Notes under the pieces: generated by a model | What the model was told of the DNA's origin: nothing | Database searches by the model: none | What the model saw: only the letters and a program-made list of their open reading frames with translations | Shown: piece by piece, positions 62,736-64,000 of the stretch | How positions within the stretch are numbered: position 1 is the stretch's first letter | How the letters are laid out: every line of letters begins with the position of its first letter | NCBI RefSeq assembly: GCF_013409995.1 | Contig: NZ_JACCBX010000007.1 | Location: 248,001-312,000 of the forward strand | Source of the DNA: Neobacillus driksii | Lineage (GTDB): Bacteria > Bacillota > Bacilli > Bacillales > Cytobacillaceae | Direction of reading: 5' to 3' | Length of the DNA: 64,000 nucleotides | Position numbers and translations under genes: made by a program

Positions 62736-62930
62736 CAATATTAAATTTAAGTAAATGCTTTTTTAGAATAAGGAATATCTATAATTTTGTCAATGATTTA
62801 TAAAGATGTTTTAGATTCTAGCATTTGATAAATTTAAGTAATAATCCTGTATGCAATACAACGGTCTTTTTTATGACAGAAAACATAAAATTTTAAAGGT
62901 ACTTGAATAAGTTTGAGAGGAGAGGCAGTC

Positions 62931-63596
62931 ATGTGGAATCTACAAGGGTATCAAAATGGACCATTTAACCTATACAGTTACTATGTCGGCTATAATCCAC
63001 CAACTTCAGTAAATCCATATCCTCGGTTTCCCATTATTCACAATCAAGCATTTTTAAGTCCTTTTACGTATGTGGTTGGTGATGTAACCATTCAAACTAA
63101 TACCTTCATCGGACCATTTGTAAGTATCAGAGCTGATGAGGGAACTCCTTTTTATATTGGGAGCAATAGTAATCTTCAAGACGGCGTGATTCTACACGGC
63201 CTAAAAAATAAGTATTTTGAAAAGGACGATAAAAGGTATTCTATTTATATCGGGAACAGGGTTTCTGTTGCGCATGGTGCCCTGGTACATGGACCATGCC
63301 GAGTGGATGACGACGTATTTATCGGCTTTAAGGCAATCGTTTATAATGCTATTATTGGGAAGGGAAGCTTTATTTCCTCTGGAGCAGTGGTTACCAATGG
63401 AGTAGAGCTGAAACCAAACAGCTTTGTACCGCCTGGAGCTAACATTGATACCCAGGAAAAGGCGAATTCATTAGCAGCGGTCCCGAAAACAGAAGAGGAA
63501 TTTGCAAAAGAGGTCCAGCGAGTGAATCAGGAATTTCCTGCGGCTTATTCATTGTATTTTGGAAAAAATAAATGTACATGCGGCTTAGCATGTTAA
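62931..63596 (+). CDS. Gamma-class carbonic anhydrase family protein
   Basis: About 221 residues with left-handed beta-helix hexapeptide repeats. Metal His appear as DGVILHG and VAHGALVHG (H-x4-H spacing), and the Arg of FVSIRADEGTP and Asp motifs match the Cam-type gamma carbonic anhydrase. The C-terminal helix carries a CTCGLAC tail, an unusual triple Cys. The N-terminal 25 residues are Tyr/Asn/Pro rich. ATG 62931 follows gagaggagagg. Confidence 0.87.
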   Translation: MWNLQGYQNGPFNLYSYYVGYNPPTSVNPYPRFPIIHNQAFLSPFTYVVGDVTIQTNTFIGPFVSIRADEGTPFYIGSNSNLQDGVILHGLKNKYFEKDDKRYSIYIGNRVSVAHGALVHGPCRVDDDVFIGFKAIVYNAIIGKGSFISSGAVVTNGVELKPNSFVPPGANIDTQEKANSLAAVPKTEEEFAKEVQRVNQEFPAAYSLYFGKNKCTCGLAC

Positions 63597-63686
63597 TAGA
63601 CGGAATATAATCCTGCAAATCTGTGCAGGATTAGTCGGATGTGTTCATTTCGATTCTGCTATTCTTTTAATGAGAGGAGGTCATTC

Positions 63687-64000
63687 ATGGATTCGCTAAG
63701 AAGATTGAACGAAGCAATAGGATATATTGAAGAAAACATGCTGGGCGATATTGATTATAAAGCAGTGGCTAGACTCGCTTATTGCTCGGAATATCATTTT
63801 CAAAGAATGTTTTCTTATCTAGCTGGTGTATCACTGTCTGAGTATATACGACGGAGACGCCTTTCACTTGCAGCTTTTGAATTGATGAACAGTAAAGCAA
63901 GGATAGTGGACATAGCCATTAAATATGGATATAACTCACCAGACTCCTTTACAAGAGCTTTTCAGAACCTGCATGGAATTACACCCTCGGAAGCAAGAAA
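63687..64000 (+). CDS. AraC family transcriptional regulator (partial, cut by window end)
   Basis: The first 104 codons from ATG 63687 (after gagaggagg) encode a complete N-terminal AraC DNA-binding domain: [60 protein letters not shown], then [28 protein letters not shown]. No stop occurs before the edge. An N-terminal HTH implies a C-terminal effector domain, as in GyrI-like/Rob-type regulators. Confidence 0.9.
   Translation, partial: MDSLRRLNEAIGYIEENMLGDIDYKAVARLAYCSEYHFQRMFSYLAGVSLSEYIRRRRLSLAAFELMNSKARIVDIAIKYGYNSPDSFTRAFQNLHGITPSEAR

Overview
The window looks like chromosome of a low-GC, endospore-forming member of the Bacillaceae, most like Bacillus or Neobacillus. The evidence is two GerA-type germinant receptor operons, ComK, a Spo0E-like phosphatase, a CwlJ/SleB-type cortex hydrolase, FosB (bacillithiol-linked), FbpA, DUF3231 paralogues and a B. 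subtilis-like cysH operon behind an S-box. Species cannot be fixed from the sequence alone. No rRNA, tRNA, CRISPR array, complete IS or prophage was seen.

Layout. 1-3.7 kb: MATE exporter, two-domain gamma-glutamylcyclotransferase, and comK behind a long structured leader. 3.9-12.2 kb: two consecutive germinant receptor operons in the order A-B-C-D, each ending in a tiny membrane D gene. 12.4-18 kb: assimilatory nitrite reduction (nirB, nirD, FNT transporter, siroheme methyltransferase, a TrpD-like protein). 18.1-27.2 kb: sulfate assimilation from a SAM-I riboswitch through cysH, cysP, sat, cysC, SUMT, sirB, cysJ and cysI. The two SUMT copies and SirB supply siroheme to NirB and CysI; no precorrin-2 dehydrogenase gene is present. 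27.3-31.6 kb: a 130-bp structured repeat, Spo0E-like gene, sulfonate-type ABC transporter and OsmC. 31.7-35.1 kb: HTH-J-domain protein and the queuosine precursor genes queF (minus) and queCDE (plus), diverging from a control region holding two preQ1-I riboswitches.

35-58 kb is an accessory region rich in broken genes: an AbrB-family permease (frameshift), a DUF4353 lipoprotein (frameshift), a VTC-type polyphosphate polymerase (in-frame TGA), a truncated frameshifted sensor kinase, a DUF3231 gene (in-frame TGA) and a small membrane gene (in-frame TAA). The same region holds intact PBP1A, DUF4956, catalase, VOC proteins, FosB, a phosphoesterase, a nucleotidyltransferase and an acetyltransferase.

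The most interesting observation is that the broken VTC/DUF4956 operon and the broken DUF4353 lipoprotein share a 16-bp promoter element. At the VTC promoter it forms an exact TTTAAG-N5-TTTAAG repeat, the known site of CiaR-type response regulators. A decayed CiaH-like kinase lies nearby and no response regulator gene remains. I read this as a once co-regulated polyphosphate/cell-envelope module that is collapsing.

58-64 kb: cortex hydrolase, luciferase-like oxidoreductase, a membrane protein, a lysine-riboswitch-controlled APC transporter, a gamma-carbonic anhydrase and the 5' part of an AraC-type regulator cut by the window edge.
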